NCBI RefSeq assembly: GCF_002160825.1
Contig: NZ_NFLI01000017.1
Span: 18,160 to 82,159, forward strand
Source: Lachnoclostridium sp. An131
Lineage (GTDB): Bacteria > Bacillota > Clostridia > Lachnospirales > Lachnospiraceae
Direction of reading: 5' to 3'
Length of the DNA stretch: 64,000 bases
Shown: piece by piece, positions 36,422-44,462 of the stretch
How positions within the stretch are numbered: the stretch's first letter is position 1
How the letters are laid out: every line of letters begins with the position of its first letter
Made by a program: the position numbers and the translations under genes
The notes under the pieces: generated by a model
The model's input: only the letters and a program-made list of their open reading frames with translations
The model's database searches: none
Told to the model about the DNA's origin: nothing

Positions 36422-37261
36422 TTATGCCCGGCTCTTCTGTACTTCTGCGTTTCTGCGGATAATCAGAAGGACTATTACCGCCATTGCTGCCGCAGCCACA
36501 AGGCCTGCTGCCATGGCTGTTCCGCTCTCCGCCCAGGAAGCCTCCCAGTCTATCAGAGGCAGTCCGCTCTCCGCCAGCATCTCTGCTCCCACAGCAGCCG
36601 CGAATCCGATCAGCACTCCCAATACTGCCTTTCCACTGATGCCGCCCAGGGAAGTCTCCTCCGTTCTGGGACGCATACCGAGAAGGGGTTCAATCTTTCC
36701 GTAAAGTCTCGGTACCAGAAACAGTGTCGGCAGCAGGCAGAACAGAATTCCGGAAAACAGCAGGTCATTCAGAAACGCAAAGCCCTCTGTGGCAAATACG
36801 CTTTCCGGAAGTCCCGGAACCGCCTCAAAATCAGATACCGCAAACTGTACTTTCAAAATGTCCACAGCCATTCCCATAAACAGCTGCAGAGCCGTGCCCG
36901 TTATAGCCGCGATTCCCACCATTCTGGTATTCTTCGGATTTCTTACCATTCTTCCGGCGATATACACGCCAATAGTAACAGTAATAAATTTTTCCAGCTC
37001 TCCCAGACCTCCGAACTGCCCCAGCATAATCTCGCTGAATACCAGCTCGCCTGTAGCTGCTCCCAGGGCCGCCGACATGGGGTCAAAGAGAATCGCCAGC
37101 ACCAGCGGGATAAAAAGGAAGTACTCCACAGAGAATTCCACGATGCCCACCTGGAATTTCGGAATCAGTTCCGTAAACAGTGTAGCCAGTCCATACAGGG
37201 ACATGGTCAGTACAAATACCATCAGTTTCTGCGACTGTGCCGCTGTCTTTTTTTCATTCAT
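36422..37261 (-). CDS. ECF transporter substrate-binding (S) component, unknown substrate
   Basis: The 279-residue membrane protein starts at ATG 37261 with GAGGAGG eight bases upstream; the longer open frame has no ribosome site. Residues 15-190 form an S-component core with the Gly/Ala-rich packing segment LGAATGELVFSEIMLGQ. Extra helices follow residue 210, so it is longer than most S-components (170-220 residues). No riboswitch or vitamin operator lies upstream, so I cannot name the substrate. The RpiR and PHP genes in the same operon hint at a sugar- or nucleotide-like molecule. Confidence 0.78.
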   Translation of the reverse strand: MNEKKTAAQSQKLMVFVLTMSLYGLATLFTELIPKFQVGIVEFSVEYFLFIPLVLAILFDPMSAALGAATGELVFSEIMLGQFGGLGELEKFITVTIGVYIAGRMVRNPKNTRMVGIAAITGTALQLFMGMAVDILKVQFAVSDFEAVPGLPESVFATEGFAFLNDLLFSGILFCLLPTLFLVPRLYGKIEPLLGMRPRTEETSLGGISGKAVLGVLIGFAAAVGAEMLAESGLPLIDWEASWAESGTAMAAGLVAAAAMAVIVLLIIRRNAEVQKSRA

Positions 37262-37365
37262 CTTACATTTCCTCCTCAAAGGTGTCGTGCCGTAATCTTT
37301 GCTATTGACAAAAATTATCATAGACTTTCTTTGTAAAGTTTTCGACACAGGTTCTGTTAAATGTA

Positions 37366-37406
37366 AGAAAATTTTCTTTTTAATGCATTTCAGAAAATTT
37401 ATTTTC
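37366..37406. promoter_or_regulatory. Two GAAAA/TTTTC palindromes upstream of the ECF operon
   Basis: AGAAAATTTTCT (37366-37377) is a perfect palindrome, and GAAAAT-TT-ATTTTC (37393-37406) is a second dyad 15 bp away. Both lie about 100-145 bp before the S-component gene and are candidate sites for the RpiR regulator of this operon. AT-rich chance palindromes are possible. No clear promoter was found in the rest of this 333-bp gap. Confidence 0.4.
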
Positions 37407-37429
37407 ACTTTTCCGCATAAACTAAAACA

Positions 37430-37469
37430 TCCCCGGACAACAGCCATTTCTATTTCTGCTGTCCGGAGA
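37430..37469 (-). terminator. Probable terminator after the Crp-like remnant
   Basis: CCGGACA-CAG pairs with CTG-TGTCCGG (one internal mismatch), and the minus strand then reads GATGTTTTAG. The stem is imperfect. Confidence 0.5.
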
Positions 37470-37594
37470 TATCTTACATTTCTTATATTCTCTTGTACCC
37501 TGCCGTTCTTTTTTCTGTGCATCATTTGAAGCTGACTCCAAACAAGATACCAGTTAAAATCAAATCATCCGGACGGCAGCCGAAGATATCCTGT

Positions 37595-38161
37595 TTATGT
37601 CTGGCTTTCCAGACTGCCGGTGCCAAAGCTTACAACACCTCCCAGGTACACAAAGCAGCCAGAGCAGCCGGCTCCAGAACCTGTATCTTTCCGCGGAAGG
37701 TACAGAAGATTGCAGATCTTCACCAGAGAAGCATTGTATTCCTGATGCACGGTCTCAAAAAGAAGGCGGTTCACATACATGGAATACCAGTTTACCACCT
37801 GGCCGCGCAGCCTGCTGTCAGCTTCAAACATATCCCGGAACTGCTCCCTGGTAAACTCCAGGGCTTCCAGCTCCGACAGCGCGCTCATGCTTAAGGACAG
37901 CTCAATTTTATAATCTGCCTGATGATATCCTGGAAACACTGTGCCAGGACCGTGAAAACTGATGATTTTCCTGTGTCCGTTTTCATGCTCCGCCCCATGG
38001 ACGGCTGCCCCCGACACAATATAATAGAGATTCCCGTAAGGACTGCCCGGCTTCCAGACATAATCTCCCTTTTGAAAATATCTCTTTTCATGAGGCTGGG
38101 ACAGAAAGCACTCATAAAACTGCCGGAAATCTCCAGAGAAAAAATACCGCGGCGTCAGCAT
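37595..38161 (-). pseudogene. Crp/Fnr-family regulator lacking its DNA-binding domain
   Basis: The 188-residue product matches the cyclic-nucleotide-binding-like sensor of Crp/Fnr proteins (GDYVWKPGSPYGNLYYIVSGAAV, then IISFHGPGTVFPGYHQ) and the long dimer helix. After SLVKICNLLYL, where the winged helix should begin, the frame turns into unrelated Cys/Gly-rich text (GSGAGCSGCFVYLGG). Family members are about 220-230 residues with the helix-turn-helix at the end. A neighbouring frame there has a weak resemblance to a helix-turn-helix (EPAALAALC), so a frameshift is likely. It is divergent from the damaged TIGR04076 gene. Confidence 0.65.
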
Positions 38162-38265
38162 GGCATCACCTCATCTTTCCGCATTATCTCTGCCTTATTA
38201 TTTTTATTGTACTGTCTGCGTTTTCTTTTTTCAATCAAAATCAGAACAAGGAGGATTACTTCACT

Positions 38266-38880
38266 ATGCAGCACAAAGTAAAAGTTACTGTCATTGACAA
38301 AAAACTGTATCCGGAACTTTAGGCCAGATACTGCGCAGATCCCCAGGCCGGCGCCTGTCCCTGCTACAACGTGGGAGACGAGTTCATTTTTGAACGTTAT
38401 GCAGCTGCCGATGATTTCTGGCACATGGGCCTTGGCACCTTAAGGCGCACCCCAGAGGCTTCGGAAAATACTGGAATTCCGGGAAGTCCAGAGAATACGG
38501 CAGGAGGCCCTGCCATGCCCCACTGCTCCGAAGCCTGGGACGCCATCGCCAGATACATCTACACCGGTCTTCAGGGCGGCTCCATCATGCGAGGCTGGAT
38601 GAAAGAAGAACGTGTCATGATCACCTGCTGTTCTGACGGAACAAGGCCTGTCATCTTCAAAATCCAGCGGCTGGACTACAAAGTCCTCTATATCGAAGGC
38701 ATCCACTGTCAGACTTGCAGGAAGCGGATTGCCGAAGCTCTGGCCGCACTGCCTGGCGTGACGGATGTGGTGTTCCGGGAAGAATTCACAGAAGTGTTCC
38801 TGGACCATGATGTGGAAGACCGCGCTTTGAAAAAAGCAGTGGAAAGCTGCGGAGATTATTCTGTGGGAAAAATCGACTAA
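38266..38880 (+). pseudogene. TIGR04076-type protein with in-frame amber codon
   Basis: Read through, the frame begins MQHKVKVTVIDKKLYPEL, meets TAG at 38320-38322, and continues ARYCADPQAGACPCYNVGDEF, which is the TIGR04076 pattern; a Gln codon (CAG) is the expected residue at the stop. The rest includes CSEAWDAIARYIYTGLQGG and a C-terminal HMA-like half with CQTCRKRIAEALAALPGV. A good AAGGAGG site precedes ATG 38266, whereas the GTG at 38371 after the stop has none. The gene is otherwise intact, so the mutation is probably recent. Function of the family is unknown; the cysteines suggest metal binding. Confidence 0.72.
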
Positions 38881-38929
38881 TGCGGAAGAATCTAATATTT
38901 CTTTTCCGGCTTGTTTTATGAACTTCTCT

Positions 38930-38982
38930 TACAAAAGAACCCGGGCCTTCAGATGATCCTGCACCTGAGGCCCGGGTTCTTA
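38930..38982 (-). terminator. Rho-independent terminator of the Rpn-type gene
   Basis: A perfect 13-bp stem AGAACCCGGGCCT/AGGCCCGGGTTCT (38936-38948 with 38968-38980) is followed on the minus strand by TTTTG. Confidence 0.8.
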
Positions 38983-39833
38983 TCAGTTCAATATCTGCTC
39001 AACCTCTTTCTCCGAAATGGACAGCCGCTTCGCGATTTCTCCCCAGTCAACTCCTTCATCAGCCAGACGGAAAACCTGTTTTGCCAGCTGTATTCCCTGT
39101 TCTATTCCTTGTTCTATTCCCTGCCTTAATCCTTCGTTCCGTCCATCCTCTACCAGCGCACGAATCGCTTCACACATATCTTTTCCTCCTTTTTCTGCCT
39201 GTCCTCCATTTTCCAGAAGCTCAGGCTCTCCAAGATATTCTGCTATCGTCTCATAAGTGTCTTCCGAGACAATGGCAGAGCCTGTCAGTTCTCTCAGGCG
39301 TGCAAACGCCTCTTTATCTTTTGCGTATTTGATACACAGCAGCATGAAACAGATATCCGGCGGAAATTCTCTCAGCCGCTCATCCGGCGTATGACAGACA
39401 TCCAATATATGTATGGGATAATCCGCCACACATTCTTTCAGCCTGTCCGGAATAAGCTCTAGATCCAGAAGCTCATGTAGGCGTCTGGCTCCATCCCAGG
39501 GCGCTTCTCCACAATACAAAACCAAAGTAATCACCGGAAGCAGCCTGTCTTCCTTCGAAAACTGCGACAGAAATTCACCGCCCGCTAAATCTTTTTTCTC
39601 CAAGTGTCCTCTGCTGACTGCTTTTTTCTGGTGTAAGTATGACAGCGTATCGCTGTCCAAAACCCGCAGAGGCATGGCGTAATCTACATATTCCATCAGC
39701 TCTGCGCCGATAAAAAGACGTACCAGGGTATGATCAAGTTTCTTAAATAAGTCCCGATACCTGTGCCGATACTCTCTGCAAACCGTCCATCCTGATCATA
39801 ATACGCCAGAAGCGGATTTTCCTTTTTCCCCAA
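38983..39833 (-). pseudogene. Rpn/PD-(D/E)XK nuclease family transposase, internally deleted
   Basis: A TTG at 39833 with GGAGGAGAAAGA opens MGKKENPLLAYYDQDGRFAE, typical of Rpn-family recombination-promoting nucleases, but after about 20 residues the frame is lost. The matching continuation, REYRHRYRDLFKKLDHTLVRLFIGAE, runs in another frame into the 238-residue open frame at 38983-39696. The usual nuclease core is missing, so a deletion with frameshift is likely. The C-terminal end keeps the family's GIEQGIEQGIQLAKQ repeat. Confidence 0.72.
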
Positions 39834-40046
39834 TCTTTCTCCTCCTTCATTTTACATGGAAACAATGTCAGCCGCAACCTTTCCTTCTTCGGAAAATCTT
39901 CTTCTGTATAAAATTCTGTATAAAATCGATTTCTCTGGGATATTTGGAGAGAGGTCTCCTGCGATCCAGCAGATTTCAGATGGGTAAAGAGTAGCAGAAA
40001 TATTAGAAAATGTCAACAGAAACTCAGCAGTGAAATAACAATATTT

Positions 40047-40084
40047 CAGCCGGCCTGCGGATGCGCAGTCCGCAAAGCCGGCTG
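40047..40084 (-). terminator. Stem-loop at the end of the surface-fibre transcript
   Basis: CAGCCGGC (40047-40054) pairs with GCCGGCTG (40077-40084), and an inner TGCGGA/TCCGCA stem extends it. It lies 18 bp past the small membrane gene. The minus strand has no T-tract after it, whereas the plus strand does (TTTTCTTT), so the orientation is unsure. Confidence 0.5.
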
Positions 40085-40101
40085 TTTTCTTTAATCACAT
40101 T

Positions 40102-40275
40102 TTAATCGTATTCTTTCAAAGCCTGCACAGCCAGGCGCTCCGCCAGCGCATGTTCCAGCGCCTTTTCTTTACGGTGCAGCAAAATCAGTCTGACTGTTCC
40201 TGCAATCACGACTGCCAGAAGCAGCAGCCAGGCTGCTATATCCCATACACACACATCTGTCGCAATCCAACCCAT
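40102..40275 (-). CDS. Small single-pass membrane protein (57 residues)
   Basis: A clear AGGAGG site precedes ATG 40275. The product begins MGWIATDVCVWDIAAWLLLLAV, has one helix of about 20 residues (10-30), then a basic/acidic amphipathic tail (LLHRKEKALEHALAERLAVQ). It lies 30 bp after the repeat-rich surface protein gene and is the last gene of this minus-strand run. I do not recognise a family; a membrane accessory protein is a guess. Confidence 0.6.
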   Translation of the reverse strand: MGWIATDVCVWDIAAWLLLLAVVIAGTVRLILLHRKEKALEHALAERLAVQALKEYD

Positions 40276-40305
40276 AGGACTTCCTCCTGTTTTGCCCCTG
40301 AAATG

Positions 40306-41880
40306 TCATACCGTTTTCTGTTCCTCAAGCTCCTGGCGCAGTCTCTCTATCCGCCTCCGGCATTTCCGAGCCGCTGTCTGGAATCCAAACGCCGCTGCCG
40401 CCGCTCCCAGGAGAATCAGCCAGTGTGCTATGCAGACAGGCTTCTCTATTTTACAATTATTCAAAGGAACCTGCTCTTCTTCAATCACTGTATTCTCCGC
40501 TTCTTCGTCATATTCTCTGCCGTCAGTTTCCTGCTCAGGACGGCCGGGAATTATCCGATATTCGGAGACCTGCGCCATACTGTAGCCGCCGACAGCAGAG
40601 GCGCTGTCTCCATCGCTTTCTCCTGTGCCGCCGTCCGTATCGTCCGCAGAATCATCTGTCTCAGCGAGAAGCATCTCTTCTTCCGTTTCTTCCTCTTCAG
40701 CTGCGGGTTCTTCCGCCACAGGTTCTTCCGCCACAGGTTCTTCCGCCGCAGAAGGCTGTCCGGATCCGGTACTTTCTTCTCCGCCGCCCGGAGTCTCTTC
40801 TCCGCCGCCCGGAGTCTCTTCTCCGCCGCCCGGAGTCTCTTCCCCGCCGCCCGGGGTCTCCTCTCCGCCGCCCGGAGTCTCTTCTCCACCCTCAGGCGGA
40901 GTCTCTTCTCCGCCCTCAGGCGGTGTCTCCTCTCCGCCGCCCGGAGTCTCTTCTCCACCCTCAGGCGGAGTCTCTTCTCCGCCCTCAGGCGGTGTCTCCT
41001 CTCCGCCGCCCGGGGTCTCCTCCCCGCCGCCCGGGGTCTCTTCTCCGCCCTCAGGCGGTGTCTCTTCTCCGCCGCCCGGGGTCTCATACTTATCGGCGGT
41101 ACCGTTCCCGTCGCCATCCACCGCATAGAAAACCCGGAGGAAAAGGCTTCCGTCCGCCGCCACATTTCCGGAAAGCAGGCTCTCCGGAAAACCGTCGTCA
41201 AGCACATACCCCTCCAGAGGCAGGCCTTCCGGGGCCAGTTCCGCGCTTACCTGAGTTCCCTCCTCCACGCCGCTGATGTCCAGCCGGTGCACAGGCTCCG
41301 GCGGATATACGCCCGGCTCTGTCTCCAGATAATACCCGACCGTATAGGAAGAAAGGGTTGCTGCCGGCTCACAGGAGACATATATCATCCGGTGCCTGAC
41401 GGAAGAGGCGGGCTGATGGGTAAAAGACATCCACAGGCTGCAGCCCGCTTCATAAGCCTCTCCCGCACCCGGCGCGTCCGTATCCTGCGTCAGCTCCGGC
41501 ACCGTCACGATTCCGTCGCCCCAGACTTCAAGGTTCTGGTAACCGGGCTGAAGGCCGATATAGAAGTAGATCCTGCTTCCATACTCAGAAAGATAATACA
41601 CATCTCCGGCGTTCACAGGCGTCAGCCCGCCGCCCTCCGGCATGACCACATACAATTTCGCTCCCTCATCCAGACGTTCTACCGTGAAAGAAGCGTCGAA
41701 CCAGCCGCTGGCGCAGACCCTGGGTCCCGGGGAAAGCAGAAAGCAGGAAGCCGCCAGAAAGCCGGACAGCAGAATAACAGCCGCAAAACGCAGGAACGGG
41801 CCTCCGTTTCCGATAGTTTTTCCTGTTTTCTGCAATTTTTTTTTAATAAACCGCATAAATTTGTACTTTCTGTGAACCAT
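40306..41880 (-). CDS. Membrane-anchored surface protein with Pro/Glu/Gly repeat stalk
   Basis: The 524-residue protein has a signal peptide (basic KKKLQKTGKT, hydrophobic core ending near CASG). A roughly 200-residue extracellular domain (DVYYLSEYGSRIYFYIGLQPGYQNLEVWG) is followed by a stalk of 14 tandem units (TPGGGEE or TPPEGGEE, residues about 266-369). It ends in an acidic segment and a C-terminal helix with a basic tail (KCRRRIERLRQELEEQ). No LPXTG motif is present. It is divergent from the 42023-42769 gene. The start could be Met9 instead of Met1; neither has a perfect ribosome site. Function unknown. Confidence 0.75.
   Translation of the reverse strand: MVHRKYKFMRFIKKKLQKTGKTIGNGGPFLRFAAVILLSGFLAASCFLLSPGPRVCASGWFDASFTVERLDEGAKLYVVMPEGGGLTPVNAGDVYYLSEYGSRIYFYIGLQPGYQNLEVWGDGIVTVPELTQDTDAPGAGEAYEAGCSLWMSFTHQPASSVRHRMIYVSCEPAATLSSYTVGYYLETEPGVYPPEPVHRLDISGVEEGTQVSAELAPEGLPLEGYVLDDGFPESLLSGNVAADGSLFLRVFYAVDGDGNGTADKYETPGGGEETPPEGGEETPGGGEETPGGGEETPPEGGEETPPEGGEETPGGGEETPPEGGEETPPEGGEETPGGGEETPGGGEETPGGGEETPGGGEETPGGGEESTGSGQPSAAEEPVAEEPVAEEPAAEEEETEEEMLLAETDDSADDTDGGTGESDGDSASAVGGYSMAQVSEYRIIPGRPEQETDGREYDEEAENTVIEEEQVPLNNCKIEKPVCIAHWLILLGAAAAAFGFQTAARKCRRRIERLRQELEEQKTV
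40775..41085 (-). repeat. Coding tandem repeats, 14 units of 21 or 24 bp
   Basis: Nine 21-bp units (TPGGGEE) and five 24-bp units (TPPEGGEE) lie in frame in the stalk of the 40306-41880 protein. Both lengths are multiples of three, so copy-number change would shorten or lengthen the stalk without breaking the frame. Confidence 0.9.
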
Positions 41881-42022
41881 TTTGCACTTTTTCTCCGTCT
41901 AATATAATAAAGGAATGCTTTAATGAATGTATGAGGGAACATTTTCCGCAAATACTGAAAATACGAATCCTGCATGTCTGTATGATCGACTATCTATTTT
42001 GCACAGAAAGGAATCTCTGATT

Positions 42023-42769
42023 ATGAGACGGTTTCAAAAGCAGACCCTGGACAGAGAGAACAGCCAAAGCGGCATCCAAAACAGCCATGAAGAAGCGCTG
42101 TTGAACCAGCTTCTCTCTGAACTCCAGCTGGAAAATAGAATATCCCCCGGGAAAAAGCAGCGTTACCGGCGCGTGTTACTCCGCCAGTATGTCGTAAAGC
42201 ATGCCGCCCGGCTGGCCTGCCTTGTCTTTGCGGCTGCGTTGCTCGCTCCCGGCACGGTCGTTCCCGCCTCAGTCTCGGAGGTATCGGCCGCCCCGGCTTC
42301 CGACGCTTCGTCGGTACAGGTCAGCTTCCGGGTAGACGGCCTGATTCCGGTCAGAGAAATCACTGCCCAGATTAATGAGCACAGCCTTTCTGTGGAAAGC
42401 AGCAGCTATCAGAACTACCAAATTACCGTCGAGGAGAACGGCTATCTGCTTCTGGACATCTATTCCGCCACAGGCCTGCACAGCTCCCACAGTATGGAGA
42501 TCAGCGGAATCGATGAGGAAGCGCCCGTCGTAACCAGCCATCAGCTGGAAGATGGAGAACTCATCCTCTGGATCAGCGACGGAGACGGCGTCGGCATCGA
42601 TTACGATTCCATCACCGCGCAGCTGGAAGGCAGCGGAGCAAAGACAGCTCCTTCCCGGATCGACGCATCCACCGGATGCGTGGCTTTCCCGACGCCCCAG
42701 CAGGCCATGCTGATTACCATAGCGGATAAGAACGGCAATTACCGGGTTCTTTCCTTCACGCCCATGTAA
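42023..42769 (+). CDS. Single-pass membrane protein with extracellular domain, unknown
   Basis: The 248-residue product starts at ATG 42023 behind AAAGGA. Residues 1-62 are cytoplasmic and charged, a helix at about 63-83 (LACLVFAAALLAPGTVV) crosses the membrane, and the outer part has two beta-rich stretches (VQVSFRVDGLIPVREITAQINEH, and VTSHQLEDGELILWISDGDGVGIDYDSI). The layout resembles an anti-sigma or sensor protein, but I see no family motif. It is the only plus-strand gene inside the fibre locus and reads towards the sipW gene. Confidence 0.65.
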   Translation: MRRFQKQTLDRENSQSGIQNSHEEALLNQLLSELQLENRISPGKKQRYRRVLLRQYVVKHAARLACLVFAAALLAPGTVVPASVSEVSAAPASDASSVQVSFRVDGLIPVREITAQINEHSLSVESSSYQNYQITVEENGYLLLDIYSATGLHSSHSMEISGIDEEAPVVTSHQLEDGELILWISDGDGVGIDYDSITAQLEGSGAKTAPSRIDASTGCVAFPTPQQAMLITIADKNGNYRVLSFTPM

Positions 42770-42790
42770 TATAATAACCAGCCGCAGAAA

Positions 42791-42846
42791 TAGAAATCCT
42801 GAAATAGAAATCCTGAAAGAGAAATCCTAAAAGAGAAATCCTGAAA
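42791..42846. repeat. Four tandem 14-bp repeats
   Basis: TAGAAATCCTGAAA occurs twice exactly, then twice with one or two changes, between the convergent 42023 gene and sipW. Confidence 0.85.
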
Positions 42847-42883
42847 GCGGGTCCTGTTCCTACAGGTCCGCTTCTTTTTTTAC
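42844..42883 (+). terminator. Terminator of the 42023-42769 gene
   Basis: AGCGGGTCCTGT can pair with ACAGGTCCGCT, followed by TCTTTTTTT. It lies within the end of sipW on the other strand; the stem is slightly imperfect. Confidence 0.55.
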
Positions 42884-43459
42884 TTTTTTTCTCTTCTTTA
42901 TCCGTCTCTTTCTTTTCCTGCGGTCCAGCCCGGAACCCAGAGCCAGAAGCAGAGCCGCCAGAATCAGCAGTCCTCCGGCCGCCTGCCGTCCCGCGGGGCC
43001 GCCCAGCTTCTCTGCCAGAGCGCCTGCGCCCGGAATCACATGCTCCACCTTTCCGATGAAATCCTCATAGGGGACCGGATTCATATCCCGCTCCGGATTG
43101 GCGTCGCCCTTGGTGACGATCTCGCCCTCCGCCGGCCGGTTGCTCACCACCCGGTGGGTGATGACCGCAGAGGACCCGTGGGCCCCGTAAAAGGCTATCA
43201 CATCCCCCTCCGCCATCTGCACCGGGTCCGCGCCGCGCACCAGCACCAGACTGTCTACCGGAATCTCAGGCTCCATGCTTCCGCTTATCACCGTATAGAG
43301 CCGGTACCCGGCCAGACGGGGAAGCGTCAGCGGCAGGCAGGCCAGAATCAGCAGGATTAATATAACTGTACCCGCGGCGTTGCAAAGCAGCGCCGCGGGG
43401 TTACGTCTCTTCTTTTTCAAAAACCGGTCGTTTGGTCCCGTTTTTTTACTCTTCTCCAT
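42860..43459 (-). CDS. sipW: Signal peptidase I, SipW (ER) type
   Basis: The 199-residue protein has a first membrane helix, then VISGSMEPEIPVDSLVLVRG with the catalytic Ser, and VITHRVVSN, in which His takes the place of the Lys general base; that is the SipW/archaeal-ER group. VTKGDANPERD follows, and a last helix ends in a very basic tail (RRKRKRRIKKRKKVKK). SipW enzymes process TasA-like fibre proteins, and two such substrates are encoded in the same operon, so this is their likely processor. It overlaps the end of the upstream gene by 14 bases. Confidence 0.93.
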   Translation of the reverse strand: MEKSKKTGPNDRFLKKKRRNPAALLCNAAGTVILILLILACLPLTLPRLAGYRLYTVISGSMEPEIPVDSLVLVRGADPVQMAEGDVIAFYGAHGSSAVITHRVVSNRPAEGEIVTKGDANPERDMNPVPYEDFIGKVEHVIPGAGALAEKLGGPAGRQAAGGLLILAALLLALGSGLDRRKRKRRIKKRKKVKKEADL

Positions 43460-44456
43460 TATTCTCTTTACCGGACTTCCTGCCCTTGAGCAGCCATACC
43501 ACCAGGCAGATCAGCACCACTGCGGCCACAGAGCCGACGCCGACGCTGAACGCCAGCGGAAGGCCCTTCGCAGTCTCGTCCTCCTCAATCTCCATATCGC
43601 CCAGAGGAGTCTCCTCCTCATCCAGGTCCACAATGTCCTGGGTTCCTTCCGGAACAGCATCCTCCTCAATCTCTGTCTGCTGTCCTTCTCCGGCGTCCCC
43701 GCCTTCACCGGCTCCGCCGCCTGCACCGCCAGCGCCACCGCCAGCGCCGCCGGCTCCGCCTGCGCCGCCGGTGGTCGTGCCGGGCCGCACAATCGTCACG
43801 ATGGTCGTACCGCCGTCCGTCACCGTCTCTGTCACGTGATTGATAATCGCGTCCGGATCACCCTCCACATACACAAAGGTGAAAATATTCTCCGCAGGAT
43901 CCGCGCTCAGGGTCTTGGTAAGCGCCAGGGTCTGGGGAATATAGCCGTCGATATAGAGGTAAGCCACAATAGGCTTGTCGCCGATATTTCCATAATACAC
44001 CTGGCTGGGAGCCAGCTCTCTGCCATTCTCATCCTGGTACTGAACCGTATAGGACACCTGATCGCCCTCGATTCCGTAGGCCACCACGTAATCCGCGTCG
44101 CCGTCCACAGTCACCAGCGGATTCGTCAGGTTATCCATATCCAGATTGTCGCGGCCGCTCAGGCGGAAGCCCTTGGCGTAATACCGCTCATCCTCCTCGT
44201 TCAGCACGATATCGCCATAAAATTCCTGAAACAGATTGATCTGATCACCCAGCTCCAGATCGTCGATGACCACCTTTTTCTGACCTTTGATCAGGCCCTT
44301 GTCGCCTGCCGACAGCGTCAGCGTGTAAGTATAGCCGTCATCCGCCGCCGGCTGTCCCGGCTGCGCCGGCTCTGAGGCCGCAGCCTTTACCGGAACCGCG
44401 CCCAGCACCAGGCAGCCTGTCAGAACGGAGACCAGCGCTTTCTTCCAATTCTTCAT
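43446..44456 (-). CDS. MucBP-like surface protein with Gly/Ala-rich stalk
   Basis: The 336-residue protein has a signal peptide (MKNWKKALVSVLTGCLVLGAVPVKA), a first domain, and a MucBP-like segment (VSYTVQYQDENGRELAPSQVYYGNIGDKP). A GGAGGAGGAGG stalk is followed by an acidic stretch and a C-terminal helix with a short basic tail. No LPXTG motif is visible, so it is held by its own helix. It overlaps sipW by 14 bases and is 6 bp from the gene before it, so it belongs to the fibre operon. It may bind mucin-like glycans by family analogy. Confidence 0.75.
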   Translation of the reverse strand: MKNWKKALVSVLTGCLVLGAVPVKAAASEPAQPGQPAADDGYTYTLTLSAGDKGLIKGQKKVVIDDLELGDQINLFQEFYGDIVLNEEDERYYAKGFRLSGRDNLDMDNLTNPLVTVDGDADYVVAYGIEGDQVSYTVQYQDENGRELAPSQVYYGNIGDKPIVAYLYIDGYIPQTLALTKTLSADPAENIFTFVYVEGDPDAIINHVTETVTDGGTTIVTIVRPGTTTGGAGGAGGAGGGAGGAGGGAGEGGDAGEGQQTEIEEDAVPEGTQDIVDLDEEETPLGDMEIEEDETAKGLPLAFSVGVGSVAAVVLICLVVWLLKGRKSGKENNGEE

Positions 44457-44462
44457 CTGGCA

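Noticed and set aside
38320..38322. TAG as a pyrrolysine codon
   Set aside because: The family has Gln here, CAG to TAG is a single change, and nothing in the window suggests Pyl machinery. A nonsense mutation is simpler.
40775..41085. Regular repeats that could suggest a CRISPR array
   Set aside because: The units abut without unique spacers and encode an in-frame stalk in a secreted protein.
41882..41908. TTGCAC and TATAAT before the 42023-42769 gene as a promoter
   Set aside because: The spacing is only 15 bases, outside the usual range, so I did not list it.
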